NCBI GenBank assembly: GCA_003343995.1
Contig: QAKE01000014.1
Span: forward strand, 33,927-97,926
From: Bacillota bacterium
GTDB taxonomy: Bacteria; Bacillota; Clostridia; Christensenellales; Borkfalkiaceae
Reading direction: 5' to 3'
Length of the DNA: 64,000 nucleotides
A model generated the notes under the pieces. It was given only the letters and a program-made list of their open reading frames with translations, was not told the origin of the DNA and ran no database searches. Of the stretch, positions 1-7,797 are shown one piece after another (positions within the stretch are counted from its first letter, which is position 1; the number at the start of each line of letters is the position of its first letter). A program made the position numbers and the translations under genes.

Positions 1-327
1 ACGCGAGCGCTCTTCCACGTTCAGCCCCTTCACCCCCGCAAAAAAGCGGCGGAATTCTTCCAGCGCCGCCGTTTTTTCGGCGGTCAAATGGATTTCGGAC
101 TGCGGCAGCCTTTCAAACGGCGCCGCCTGCGCCTCACGGCAGAAGCGCGCAGGGCGCAAGAGCTCGACTTTTATATCCTCTTTTTTTACGGCGGGAGCTT
201 GTCCTTCGTCGGGCTTTTGTCGGATTTTCAGCCACGGGCGCTCGCAGTAATCGAGGCACTCCGCGCGGCGTTCGTGTCCGTGCGTTTTTACCTTGTCAAA
301 AATAATATCGAATAATTTCGCAAACAT
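1..327 (-). CDS. Hypothetical protein, 3' end outside window
   Basis: The reading frame starts at ATG 327 and stays open to base 1, giving at least 109 codons. The start is supported by AAGGAGAG a few bases upstream. The product is charged and begins MFAKLFDIIFDKVKTHG; I do not recognise a family. It is transcribed away from the WYL regulator gene and shares a short intergenic region with it, so the palindrome at 370-382 may control both. No signal peptide or membrane segment is visible in the part seen. Confidence 0.65.
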   Translation of the reverse strand, partial: MFAKLFDIIFDKVKTHGHERRAECLDYCERPWLKIRQKPDEGQAPAVKKEDIKVELLRPARFCREAQAAPFERLPQSEIHLTAEKTAALEEFRRFFAGVKGLNVEERSR

Positions 328-350
328 GTCTTCTCTCTCCTTGCAAGGGT

Positions 351-396
351 ATTATAACGCTTTAAACTTGACAGTTTCTGTCAGGTATGTTATAAT
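351..396 (+). promoter_or_regulatory. Promoter with embedded palindrome (WYL operator candidate)
   Basis: TTGACA (368-373) and TATAAT (391-396) are 17 bases apart. The inverted repeat GACAG-TTT-CTGTC (370-382) overlaps the -35 box and spacer. A TATAAT on the minus strand at 351-356 could serve the divergent gene. A palindrome inside the promoter suggests autorepression by the adjacent WYL regulator; that is inference. Confidence 0.75.
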
Positions 397-440
397 TTTT
401 TCAAAGTTCTTTACTATTCTATGATGCAAAGGAAAAAAAT

Positions 441-1361
441 ATGAAAAGCGAAACGTTGATTTCCGTTTTATTCGATTTATTGGCGGAGGAGATCGTCACC
501 GCGCCGCAGGTCGCCGAAAAATACGGCGTTTCCGAACGAAGCGTCTACCGATATATGGACGCGCTCTCGCTGGCGAACGTGCCCGTTTATTCCGAACGCG
601 GACCCAACGGCGGCTTCAAACTGCTGGGCACGTATAAGCTGCCCGCGGGCTTTTTAACGGCGGAAGAATACGACGCCGTGTTGGAGGCGCTCAACGCCGT
701 GAACAGCCAGCTGAGCAGCGCAAAACTGCAATCGGGCATACAAAAGCTGAAATCCAACAGCAAAAATGCGCCGAATTTGACGCTTTCGAGCGGAAACCTC
801 ATCATCGACGCGGGGCACTGGGGCGATACGGGAAGCTATAAGCAAAAGCTTTCCGCGGCGGAAAAGAGCATCGAATCGCGCGCCGTGCTCGCTTTGAAGT
901 ATCACGACAGAACGGGCGAGTTCAGCGAGCGCAGCGTCGAGCCGCACGCCCTTTTGTTCAAGCAAGGGCTTTGGTATATTTACGGCTACTGCCGCCTGCG
1001 CGAGGATTTCCGGCTTTTTAAGCTGGGCAGAATCGAGCAGATGAACGAAACGGGCGAAACCTTCGAGCGGAGGACGCTTCCCGAGGACAAGCCCTTTTCC
1101 CGCTGGTTCGGCGCTGAAAACAGCGCAACCGTGAAATTTGAAATTCAAAAAAGCGCGCTTTCCGACTTCGAGGAATGGGTGGGCATCGAGCACATCCGCC
1201 CGCTCGGGGAAAATTTTTCCGCCGAAGTGCGCCTGCCGGACGACGGCGGGCTGATTTCCAAAATTCTCGCCTTCGGCACGGGATTGAAAGTGCTCTCCCC
1301 CGAACCGCTGAAAAAGCGCATCGCCGCCGCGGCGCAAGCCATCGCGCAGGTTTACCGCTGA
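441..1361 (+). CDS. WYL-domain transcriptional regulator (YafY/DeoR-like)
   Basis: This 306-residue protein has an N-terminal winged HTH (about residues 1-60, with VSERSVYRYMDAL as the recognition region) and a C-terminal WYL-type sensor domain (about 135-300). This is the usual architecture and length of YafY-type regulators, which sense ligands or nucleic acid through the WYL fold. The ATG at 441 follows an A-rich GGAAAAAA stretch and a strong promoter at 368-396. A hairpin terminator follows directly, so it is monocistronic. The ligand and targets are unknown; the palindrome in its promoter points to autoregulation. Confidence 0.85.
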   Translation: MKSETLISVLFDLLAEEIVTAPQVAEKYGVSERSVYRYMDALSLANVPVYSERGPNGGFKLLGTYKLPAGFLTAEEYDAVLEALNAVNSQLSSAKLQSGIQKLKSNSKNAPNLTLSSGNLIIDAGHWGDTGSYKQKLSAAEKSIESRAVLALKYHDRTGEFSERSVEPHALLFKQGLWYIYGYCRLREDFRLFKLGRIEQMNETGETFERRTLPEDKPFSRWFGAENSATVKFEIQKSALSDFEEWVGIEHIRPLGENFSAEVRLPDDGGLISKILAFGTGLKVLSPEPLKKRIAAAAQAIAQVYR

Positions 1362-1364
1362 ACG

Positions 1365-1392
1365 AAAAAAGGACGGATAACCGTCCTTTTTT
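1365..1392. terminator. Bidirectional terminator between WYL gene and recR
   Basis: The stem GGACGG-ATAA-CCGTCC is flanked by A and T tracts on both sides, so it can terminate both converging transcripts. Confidence 0.8.
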
Positions 1393-1413
1393 CTATATTC
1401 TATATATAATGTA

Positions 1414-2007
1414 TTACATCTGCTTTCTGTCCACAAAGGCGCGGGCGAGGGTGACTTCGTCGGCGTATTCCAGATCGGTACCGATGGAAATGCCGCTCGC
1501 AAGGCGGGTGACTTTGATGCCGAGGGGCTTGATCAATCCCGAAATATACATCGCCGTGGCTTCCCCCTCCACGTCGGGATTGGTGGCTAGGATAATTTCC
1601 TTCACCCCGCCCGCTTTGATGCGTTCGAGCAACTCGCGGATGCGGATGTCGGAGGGGCCCACCCCGCTCAACGGCGAAATCGTGCCGTGCAGCACGTGAT
1701 ACACCCCGTCGAATTCCGAAAGTTTTTCGATGGCGATGCAGTCTTTCGGCTCCTTTACCACGCAGATGGTTTCCGCCGAACGGTGTTTGCACACGTCGCA
1801 GATTTCCCCTTCGGCAAAATTGCCGCAGATTTTGCAGTAATGCACCTTGCGCTTGGCGTCGAGAATGCTTTCGGCAAAATTTTTCGCCTCCTCGTCGGTC
1901 ATGTTCACGACCTTATAGGCGTATCTCTGCGCCGTTTTCGCGCCGACGCCGGGGAGTTTGGTAAATTCGTTGATGAGCCGACCGATCGGCTCGATAAATA
2001 CTTTCAT
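1414..2007 (-). CDS. recR: Recombination mediator RecR
   Basis: RecR works with RecF and RecO to load RecA at gaps during recombinational repair. The 197-residue protein shows the family layout in order: a helix-hairpin-helix (about 10-35, LPGVGAKTAQR), a C4 zinc finger (C58, C61, C70, C73), then a Toprim domain with the ATNPDVEGEAT motif. The length is normal. It is the last gene of the mrnC-rlmB-sigH-dnaX-ybaB-recR run and follows ybaB, the order common in Bacillota. A GC-rich hairpin at 2028-2051 lies in the gap to ybaB. Confidence 0.97.
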   Translation of the reverse strand: MKVFIEPIGRLINEFTKLPGVGAKTAQRYAYKVVNMTDEEAKNFAESILDAKRKVHYCKICGNFAEGEICDVCKHRSAETICVVKEPKDCIAIEKLSEFDGVYHVLHGTISPLSGVGPSDIRIRELLERIKAGGVKEIILATNPDVEGEATAMYISGLIKPLGIKVTRLASGISIGTDLEYADEVTLARAFVDRKQM

Positions 2008-2027
2008 CTCTCTTTCAATATCCGTTT

Positions 2028-2051
2028 AACGGCGCGAAATTCCGCGCCGTT
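2028..2051 (-). other. Intergenic hairpin between ybaB and recR
   Basis: A perfect 9-bp stem (AACGGCGCG/CGCGCCGTT) has a 6-base loop and no U tract in the direction of transcription. It may stabilise or partly attenuate the mRNA between ybaB and recR; the function is not shown. Confidence 0.5.
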
Positions 2052-2070
2052 CCGTTTATCCGTTTTCCTC

Positions 2071-2412
2071 TTACAGCATGCCGCCCATCGCTCCGAACGC
2101 GCCCATCTTTTCCTTGGAAAGCTCGTCTGCCTTTTCCTTCGCGTCGTTCATCGCCGCCGAAATGAGATCTTCGAGCATCTCCACGTCGTCGGGATCGACC
2201 GCCTCGGGTTTGATGGCGATGCCCAAAAACTCGTTTTTGCCGTTCACGCGCACTTCCACAAGTCCGCCCGCCGCGCTGCCGACCACTTCCGCTTCCAGAA
2301 GCTCTTCCTGCGCTTTCGCCATTTCCTGCTGCATTTTCTGCGCCTGTTTCATCAAATTCTGCATGTTTCCGCCGCCGAAACCGCCGCCGTATCCGCCTTT
2401 AAATCCTGCCAT
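2071..2412 (-). CDS. ybaB: YbaB/EbfC nucleoid-associated protein
   Basis: This small (113 aa) DNA-binding dimer is conserved between dnaX and recR in most bacteria. The N-terminus is glycine-rich (GGYGGGFGGG), followed by the helical QNLMKQAQKMQQEMAKAQ stretch and the beta-hairpin typical of the family. The ATG at 2412 is preceded by AAAGGAG. The role is chromosome organisation, possibly linked to recombination with RecR. The glycine-rich head is slightly longer than in Bacillus but common in Clostridia. Confidence 0.93.
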   Translation of the reverse strand: MAGFKGGYGGGFGGGNMQNLMKQAQKMQQEMAKAQEELLEAEVVGSAAGGLVEVRVNGKNEFLGIAIKPEAVDPDDVEMLEDLISAAMNDAKEKADELSKEKMGAFGAMGGML

Positions 2413-2433
2413 TGTTTTATTCTCCTTTCTTTT

Positions 2434-4059
2434 TTACTCGACGATGACGATGTCCTCGCCGAAAATTTTCTTGATTTCGTCCACGTCGTTATCGAACTGC
2501 TCCGCGTTTTTCGCGCTCGTTTCCGCCTTGATCTTCAGCGACGCGTCGGGAAAATGTTCCTTCAACTGCCGTTCGAGCGCCGCGAAATTCTCCTCCTTTC
2601 TCACGACGTTTAAATTGTTTTCGTCTTTCGAGGTAATGATGAGGGTATTGCCCTTCATCTCCCCGCTCAAACTCTGCAAAACCGCCCAGAGCATCAGCTC
2701 GCCGCTCTTTCTCAAGCCGCGCGTGAGTACGCCGAGCACCTCGTCCGCCGATTTGCCCGCAACGCTTTCGCCCGACGGCGCCGCGGGAGCGCTCCCTTCG
2801 GCGCTTTTTACATGATCTCGATCCGTAACGCGCTCCGTTTCCGCACCGCCGCTCGTTTCCGCGCCAACTTCCCTTTCACGGGGCGCGGCGTTTTGCGCCG
2901 CGACAACCGCGCCCGAGGCGATTTTTTCCTCCAGCGCCTTGATGCGGGAAAGCAGCGCGTCGATATTGTAATCGGCCTCCGGTTTCGCCGCCTTGATTGC
3001 CGCCGTTTCAAAGAGCACCCGCGGGTGCGCGGCATATTTCAATTCCGCCTCCGCGGAAGAAAAGATTTCCATCGCCCGCAGTATGCGCGGCGCGTTCGCC
3101 TTTTCCGCCGCGCGCGCGTATTCCTCGAACCGCTCCTTCGGCAGACACAGCACCTCGTTGGCGTTTTTCATGGTCTTGACCACCAACAGGTCACGCAGGT
3201 AGGAAACGACGTCCTTCGTGAGCACGCCCATGCTTTTGCCCGTGGACGCCAGCTCGTGCACCCGCGAAAACACCTCTCCGCCGTCGCCGGCGAGCACCGC
3301 CTGCGCCAGCGCGCTTATCTTCGCGCCGTCCGAAGCGCCGAGCACCGCGAGCACGTCGTCGTAGGTGAGCGTGCCTTCCGCGTAGGAATCGCACACGTCG
3401 GCGATGGAAAGGGCGTCGCGGATGCTGCCCTCGCCGGATTTTGCGATGAGCATTGCCGCCTCGGGGGTGTATTTTCTGCCGAGATCGTCGAAAATTTCGC
3501 CGATGAGTTTTGCCAGCCGTTCCGCGGAAACCAGCTTGAAATCGAAACGCATGCACCGCGAAAGAATGGTTGCGGGCAGCTTGTGCGACTCGGTGGTCGC
3601 CAAGATAAACACCGCGTGTTCGGGCGGTTCTTCCAGCGTTTTCAAAAGCGCGTTGAACGCCGCCGCCGTGAGCATGTGCACTTCGTCGATGATATATACC
3701 TTATAACGGCAGCTCACCGGCGGGTAAGCGATTTTTTCCCGCAGATCGCGGATTTCGTTTACGCCGTTGTTGGACGCCGCGTCGATCTCCACCACGTCGA
3801 GGGAATTCGCGTCCAGCGCGCGGCACACCTCGCATTCCCCGCAGGGCGAACCGTTTTTCGGATGAAGACAGTTGATCGCCCGCGCGAACATGCGCGCCGT
3901 AGAGGTCTTCCCCGTGCCCCGCGTGCCGCAGAACAGGTACGCGTGCCCGATCTTGCCGCTTTCGATCTGGTTAACGAGGGTTTTTACGATGTGTTCCTGC
4001 CCGATGAGCTTATCGAACGTTTTGGGGCGGTACTTTCTGTAAATCGCCGTATATGCCAT
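2434..4059 (-). CDS. dnaX: DNA polymerase III subunit gamma/tau
   Basis: DnaX is the clamp-loader ATPase that loads the sliding clamp and links the replicative polymerases. The 541-residue protein has Walker A (G45-T52, GTRGTGKT), zinc-binding cysteines C64, C73, C76 and C79, Walker B with IIDEVHML, and the sensor/arginine-finger segment SRCMRF. A low-complexity linker (about 380-430) precedes the C-terminal tau-like domain. It starts 2 nt after the sigH stop, with AAGGTG inside sigH as ribosome site. I see no clear programmed-frameshift signal. Confidence 0.97.
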   Translation of the reverse strand: MAYTAIYRKYRPKTFDKLIGQEHIVKTLVNQIESGKIGHAYLFCGTRGTGKTSTARMFARAINCLHPKNGSPCGECEVCRALDANSLDVVEIDAASNNGVNEIRDLREKIAYPPVSCRYKVYIIDEVHMLTAAAFNALLKTLEEPPEHAVFILATTESHKLPATILSRCMRFDFKLVSAERLAKLIGEIFDDLGRKYTPEAAMLIAKSGEGSIRDALSIADVCDSYAEGTLTYDDVLAVLGASDGAKISALAQAVLAGDGGEVFSRVHELASTGKSMGVLTKDVVSYLRDLLVVKTMKNANEVLCLPKERFEEYARAAEKANAPRILRAMEIFSSAEAELKYAAHPRVLFETAAIKAAKPEADYNIDALLSRIKALEEKIASGAVVAAQNAAPREREVGAETSGGAETERVTDRDHVKSAEGSAPAAPSGESVAGKSADEVLGVLTRGLRKSGELMLWAVLQSLSGEMKGNTLIITSKDENNLNVVRKEENFAALERQLKEHFPDASLKIKAETSAKNAEQFDNDVDEIKKIFGEDIVIVE

Positions 4060-4061
4060 AT

Positions 4062-4658
4062 TTATGCACCTTCTTTGTTGACTATGCGTTCTATCTTCTT
4101 GCGGATCCTCTGCAAAGCGTTATCGGCGGATTTTGCGCTCTTGCCCAATTTTTCCCCGATATTTTCGTAACTATACCCGTCGAGATACAGCGCGAGCACC
4201 TTGCGCTCGAACTTGCTCAGCGTAAAGTGTATGCCTTCGGTAAGCTCCGCGAGCGATTCGTTGTTGATGTATTCCGTTTCGGGATCGAGCACTTCCCTGC
4301 CGACCAGCAATTCGTAACCCGCGCCATCCTCTCCCGCGCCGCTTAAAGATACGTAATTATTGAGCGGCTTATGCTTGTCCCTGCCGCTCAGACGAATGGC
4401 GGAAAGCACATTGCGCTTTACGCAGAGCGCGGCAAACGTTTTGAACCCCGCCTTGCCGTTATAGCCGTTGACCGCCTTAAACAGCCCGATCATGCCCTCC
4501 TGCAACAGATCTTCCCTGTCGCCCCCGCTGAGAAAATAGGAGTGCACGATGCTTTTGACCATGGTGCGGTAACGGTCGAAAAGCGCGTTGAGCGCGCCGA
4601 GATCGCCGCCCTGCGCCCGCGCGCAAAGCTCCTCGTCGGCAACAATCGCCGCGTCCAT
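4062..4658 (-). CDS. sigH: RNA polymerase sigma factor, SigH type
   Basis: The 198-residue sigma-70 family protein has region 2 (LFDRYRTMVKSIV through DLLQEGMIGLFKAV and the FKTFAALCVKRN -10-recognition helix) and a C-terminal region 4 HTH (SYENIGEKLGKSAKSADNAL). In Bacillus the order mrnC-rlmB-rae1-sigH is conserved, and here mrnC and rlmB sit directly upstream, which supports SigH over another alternative sigma. SigH drives stationary-phase and early sporulation genes in spore formers. The start codon abuts the rlmB stop, suggesting translational coupling. Confidence 0.88.
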   Translation of the reverse strand: MDAAIVADEELCARAQGGDLGALNALFDRYRTMVKSIVHSYFLSGGDREDLLQEGMIGLFKAVNGYNGKAGFKTFAALCVKRNVLSAIRLSGRDKHKPLNNYVSLSGAGEDGAGYELLVGREVLDPETEYINNESLAELTEGIHFTLSKFERKVLALYLDGYSYENIGEKLGKSAKSADNALQRIRKKIERIVNKEGA

Positions 4659-5381
4659 TTAAAACCCCCTGCGGCGGCGCATCGCCTCGAACACGGCTAC
4701 GCCGCACGCCACCGACGCGTTGAGGGAATTGACCTTGCCGTACATGGGAATTTCCGCCAGACGGTCGCACTTTTCCTGCGTAAGACGGCGGATGCCCGTA
4801 TCCTCGCCGCCGACGACGAGCACGCACTTTCCCGAAAAATCCACGCCGTAAATGTTTTCGCCGCCGAGCTCCGCGCCCGTCACCCAATATCCGCGATTTT
4901 TGAAATCATCCAACAAATCGTTCACGTTGCCGGTGCGCGCGATCTTCAGATGGTTTGCCGCCCCTTCGGAAACGCGCATCACCGTTTCGGTAACGCCCGC
5001 GCTGCGGCGGTCGGCAAACAGCAGACCGTCCACCCCCGCGCACTCGCACACGCGGATGATGCTGCCGAGATTATGCGGATCGGTGATGCCGTCGAGCACC
5101 ACGTAAAAGCCGTCCTTTTGCTCCGCGTCCGACAAAAGCTCGTCCTCGTCGGCATAGCGGTAATCGGGCGTATAGGCGATAAAGCCCTGATGTTTTCTGT
5201 TCTGGCATTCCCTGTCCAGCCCCGCCTTGTCGGCGAACTGAATACGCACGCCCTTTTCCTTTGCCTTTGCCACGATGGCGCGGCTCTCCGCGTCGCGCAG
5301 AGAGTTTTCCACCAGCAGTTTTTCGATTTTAACGTCGGTTTTCAACAGTTCGTTGACGGCGTTTCTTCCTTCCGTTTTCAT
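4659..5381 (-). CDS. rlmB: 23S rRNA (guanosine-2'-O-)-methyltransferase RlmB
   Basis: This SpoU/TrmH-family methyltransferase modifies the ribose of a 23S rRNA guanosine using SAM. The N-terminal substrate-binding domain starts with EGRNAVNELL. The SPOUT domain shows motif 1 (DPHNLGSIIR) and the C-terminal knot motif (NSLNASVACGVAVFE). The 240-residue length is typical. Its ATG overlaps the mrnC stop in an ATGA tetranucleotide, and sigH follows without a gap. Confidence 0.95.
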   Translation of the reverse strand: MKTEGRNAVNELLKTDVKIEKLLVENSLRDAESRAIVAKAKEKGVRIQFADKAGLDRECQNRKHQGFIAYTPDYRYADEDELLSDAEQKDGFYVVLDGITDPHNLGSIIRVCECAGVDGLLFADRRSAGVTETVMRVSEGAANHLKIARTGNVNDLLDDFKNRGYWVTGAELGGENIYGVDFSGKCVLVVGGEDTGIRRLTQEKCDRLAEIPMYGKVNSLNASVACGVAVFEAMRRRRGF

Positions 5382-5776
5382 AATGTATCCTCGTAATTGA
5401 GCAATTCGTTGAGCCGCTCCAGCTCTCCCGTAACGTACAAATAGCCGAATACCGCCTCCAAACCGGTGGACATGTTGTATTCCGCCACCGTACTGCTTTT
5501 GGCTTTCGTTCCCTTTTTGCTGTTGCGCGCGCGCTTATACACGGCGAGCTCTTCCTCGGTAAACACCGAAAGGAGCTTTTCCGCAAAATTTGCCTGCGCG
5601 CCCGCCCGCACCCGCTCGGTGGCTAGGCGGTTAAGCTCGCCCGCCTTTGCGTCGGAAAAAAACGCGAGCTTTTCCCGCACGTAAAGCGAATACACGGCGT
5701 CGCCGATAAAAGCCAGCACAACGCCGTTCATGTTCGACGCGCGCTCTTTGGAAAGTTTATCCCCTAAATTGAACAC
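5378..5776 (-). CDS. mrnC: Mini-ribonuclease 3
   Basis: Mini-III trims 23S rRNA precursor ends and is an RNase III catalytic domain without the dsRNA-binding domain. The core motif GVVLAFIGDAVYSLYVRE and the downstream KAKSSTVAEYNMSTGLEAVFGYLY carry the metal-binding Asp and Glu. The frame opens further to 5836, but I prefer GTG 5776 because AAGGTG lies just before it and it gives the usual family length (132 aa). A start at the internal ATG before NGVVLAF is less likely. It overlaps rlmB by 4 nt. Confidence 0.88.
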   Translation of the reverse strand: MFNLGDKLSKERASNMNGVVLAFIGDAVYSLYVREKLAFFSDAKAGELNRLATERVRAGAQANFAEKLLSVFTEEELAVYKRARNSKKGTKAKSSTVAEYNMSTGLEAVFGYLYVTGELERLNELLNYEDTL

Positions 5777-5840
5777 GTTACACCTTGTCTTTTTAATCTG
5801 TACGGAAACATTATACGACATTTTCGCCAAAAACACAATT

Positions 5841-5877
5841 AAAAAGCCGCGGGGCGCAAAAATTTGCGCCCCGCGGC
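5841..5877 (-). terminator. Terminator downstream of the holin-like gene
   Basis: A 15-bp stem (GCCGCGGGGCGCAAA and its complement) is followed on the minus strand by TTTTT (5845-5841). It separates the lysis-like genes from the mrnC operon. Confidence 0.85.
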
Positions 5878-5911
5878 CCTTTCTTTTCCCTATGCAGCCG
5901 AAAATTTCCCC

Positions 5912-6292
5912 CTATGCCGCCTTGTCCTGCCGCACGGCGGTTTCGATTTCCGCCTCCAGATAGGCGTTTACGTCGCCGTAAAGCGCGCAAAGCGTTTTCT
6001 TCACGCCCTCGCTCAGCATGGAAAGCGCGCGCTCCTTGGCGCTTTCAAAGGCGTTTTTTTGCGCCTCCGCGTCGAATTTCCCCGCCTTTTTCAGCGCGTC
6101 CACATAGGTCTGCGCGGTGGCGGCAACGCCGCTCTGCACCGCCCGCGCCGCCGTTTCCAGCGCGTCCTTCGCCTTTTGGGAGGCGATTTTCTCCCTGATA
6201 AACCGCACCAGACAATTGCCCGCCGCCGTAACGGCGCACGTTACCGCCGTGCCCAGCACGACGAAAAGCAATTTTAAAAGTTCTTCCTGCAT
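5912..6292 (-). CDS. Phage-holin-like small membrane protein (LLH family-like)
   Basis: The 126-residue protein has one N-terminal membrane segment (about residues 5-28, LLFVVLGTAVTCAVTAAGN) and a long helical, charged tail. The tail ends in an acidic segment (YLEAEIETAVRQ), the layout of the LL-H phage holin family. It begins right after the stop of the XhlA-like gene and lies downstream of an amidase gene. The three genes resemble a phage lysis set, but no other phage gene is nearby. The family call rests on architecture and end motifs only; it could be a generic membrane-anchored coiled coil. Confidence 0.6.
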   Translation of the reverse strand: MQEELLKLLFVVLGTAVTCAVTAAGNCLVRFIREKIASQKAKDALETAARAVQSGVAATAQTYVDALKKAGKFDAEAQKNAFESAKERALSMLSEGVKKTLCALYGDVNAYLEAEIETAVRQDKAA

Positions 6293-6649
6293 CTACATTT
6301 CCTCCCTGCGTAAAATTTCGTCGAGCTGTTTTCGCGTATTCGATAAACTTTCGTCCATGCGCGCCACCTTTTCGGTGAGCGCGGGCAGATTTGCCGCGGC
6401 GATCTTCTGCTCCGCCACGATGAGCCGCCCGTTCTGATCGTCCAGCTTTTCCGCAATGGCGTTGCTTTTCGCGTTGATCAGCTCCGTTTGTATTTTGATA
6501 AAATCCAGCTTGCTTTCGAGCTTGGCGTTTCTGCCGCCTCTGTCCGCCGCGTCCTTCCCCATATTTTTGAAAAATACGATGGAGCCCGTAACGAACGCCG
6601 CCGCGGAAATCGCCAGCCCGACGAGCGATAAAATTTCCCCCGCCGTCAT
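6293..6649 (-). CDS. XhlA-like membrane-anchored coiled-coil protein
   Basis: From ATG 6649 the product is 118 residues: an N-terminal membrane helix (ILSLVGLAISAAAFVTGSIV) followed by a long heptad-rich coiled coil. I chose ATG 6649 because GGGGAGGGGAA precedes it; an upstream TTG at 6667 lacks a site. The layout resembles haemolysin XhlA-type phage proteins, in which the coil follows or precedes one membrane helix and which act with holins. It is co-directional with the holin-like and amidase genes. Confidence 0.55.
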   Translation of the reverse strand: MTAGEILSLVGLAISAAAFVTGSIVFFKNMGKDAADRGGRNAKLESKLDFIKIQTELINAKSNAIAEKLDDQNGRLIVAEQKIAAANLPALTEKVARMDESLSNTRKQLDEILRREEM

Positions 6650-6695
6650 TTCCCCTCCCCGCCGCAAACGCGGCGCGACGTTCTTTTTTACCGCT

Positions 6696-6723
6696 ATTTT
6701 AACGCTTATATTTTATTTTGCAA
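6696..6723 (-). promoter_or_regulatory. Promoter of the XhlA-like/holin-like pair
   Basis: On the minus strand TTGCAA (6723-6718) and TAAAAT (6701-6696) are 16 bases apart, upstream of ATG 6649. A small GC-rich hairpin lies in the leader near 6660-6675. Confidence 0.5.
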
Positions 6724-6742
6724 GGGGTTTATGACGCTTTTT

Positions 6743-7477
6743 TCAAACATATTCCACGCGGTTGGGAAATTTCGCGTAAGAGGTGGTTTCGCTGAGGTAG
6801 TCGATCGCCCCCTTAAAGATGGCGTAGGCGATTTTTTCCTGATATTCCTCCGTCAAAAGCAAAGCCTCGTCCTCGGGATTGGAAAGAAAGCCGCACTCCG
6901 CGATGCACGCGGGATAGGGGTGGGAATTGAGGATATAATAATCCCCCTTTAAGGCGGCGTATTCGCGCGTCGCTTCCTCCATCGCGTTAAAACTCTTCTG
7001 CACGCAGTCGGCAAGCTGTTTCCCCTGCCCGTCGGTTTCGTTAAAAAACACCTGCGCGCCGCGGCGGGAGGAAACGGGATATTTATTCATGTGCACGGAA
7101 ATCACCAGCGTAGGCTTTTCCTTTAAGATGATGTCCCGCCGCGCCTCCATATCCCTGCGCTTTAAATTGCCCGTGGCGGCGCCGTATAAGCCCGCGTCGT
7201 TCTTGCGGGTGAACACCGCGTCGATACCGGCGTTCTGAAAGTGTTTGGCAAGCTTTTTGGATACGGCGAGGTTGAGCTCGCTTTCCTTTTTTCCCGTTTT
7301 CACGCCGACCACGCCGCCGTCTATGCCGCCGTGCCCCGCGTCGATCACCACTTTGATTTCCGCCGCCGCAACGCTTTCGTCGGGGCGGTTCATCGCCCCG
7401 ATGCACACCGCCGCCGCGATACACGCTAAAATGAGCACCCCCGCGATGATGAGATTTTTACCTTTGACTACGAACAC
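6743..7477 (-). CDS. N-acetylmuramoyl-L-alanine amidase (Amidase_3, CwlD-like)
   Basis: This is a zinc amidase that cleaves between MurNAc and the stem peptide of peptidoglycan. After a short cytoplasmic start and one membrane segment (about residues 8-28) comes the catalytic domain. Zinc ligands H49 (DAGHGG), E65 and H129 (SVHMN) and the catalytic E194 (AECGFLSN) are all present. The length (244 aa) and single anchor match CwlD, which makes muramic-lactam in spore cortex; a vegetative or lysis role is also possible. It starts at GTG 7477 after GGGAGGT. DnaA-box sequences overlap its promoter region. Confidence 0.88.
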   Translation of the reverse strand: MFVVKGKNLIIAGVLILACIAAAVCIGAMNRPDESVAAAEIKVVIDAGHGGIDGGVVGVKTGKKESELNLAVSKKLAKHFQNAGIDAVFTRKNDAGLYGAATGNLKRRDMEARRDIILKEKPTLVISVHMNKYPVSSRRGAQVFFNETDGQGKQLADCVQKSFNAMEEATREYAALKGDYYILNSHPYPACIAECGFLSNPEDEALLLTEEYQEKIAYAIFKGAIDYLSETTSYAKFPNRVEYV

Positions 7478-7494
7478 GATTGACCTCCCGAAAT

Positions 7495-7565
7495 TGTGGA
7501 TAACTTTTTAAAACAGGGCGGTTTATCCACAATTTTGCACGGATAACGAAAAGACATGTGGATAA
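7495..7565. promoter_or_regulatory. Cluster of three exact DnaA boxes
   Basis: TTATCCACA or its complement TGTGGATAA occurs at 7495-7503 (-), 7523-7531 (+) and 7557-7565 (-). The first two flank a weak TTGTGG-16-TAAAAA promoter reading toward the amidase gene. The remaining intergenic sequence to 7797 shows no gene. Confidence 0.8.
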
Positions 7566-7755
7566 CTCGCCCCTAACAAGCTATGAACAACCTATCCTTT
7601 TTATGCCTGCTCAAAGGTTTTTTCGCCCTTTTTCGGGGATTTTCGACGGTTTTCGCAAAAGGCGGAACCCGAACAAAATTTCGGGTAGAATTTCCCCGTG
7701 CAAACGCCTGTTTGAAACGCCGACGGCGGGAATTGACGAAAACTCCGAAACGAAA

Positions 7756-7785
7756 AGCCGCGGCGCATACGTATGCGCCGCGGCT
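7756..7785 (-). terminator. Terminator of the PocR-AraC regulator gene
   Basis: The perfect 14-bp palindromic stem GCCGCGGCGCATAC/GTATGCGCCGCGGC lies just past the stop and is followed on the minus strand by a short TTTTCG tract. Confidence 0.7.
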
Positions 7786-7797
7786 TTGCCCCGTTCG

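Noticed and set aside
2812..4170. Long plus-strand open frame (452 codons) opposite dnaX
   Set aside because: It lies entirely antisense to dnaX, is arginine/histidine-rich and low in complexity, and has no ribosome site. It is a GC-driven shadow.
5912..7477. Prophage
   Set aside because: Holin-like and amidase genes alone do not make a prophage. There is no integrase, portal, terminase or tail gene, and the flanks are housekeeping genes.
7478..7797. Complete replication origin
   Set aside because: Three DnaA boxes are present, but no clear AT-rich unwinding region, DnaA-trio pattern or dnaA/dnaN genes were found. I report it only as a box cluster.
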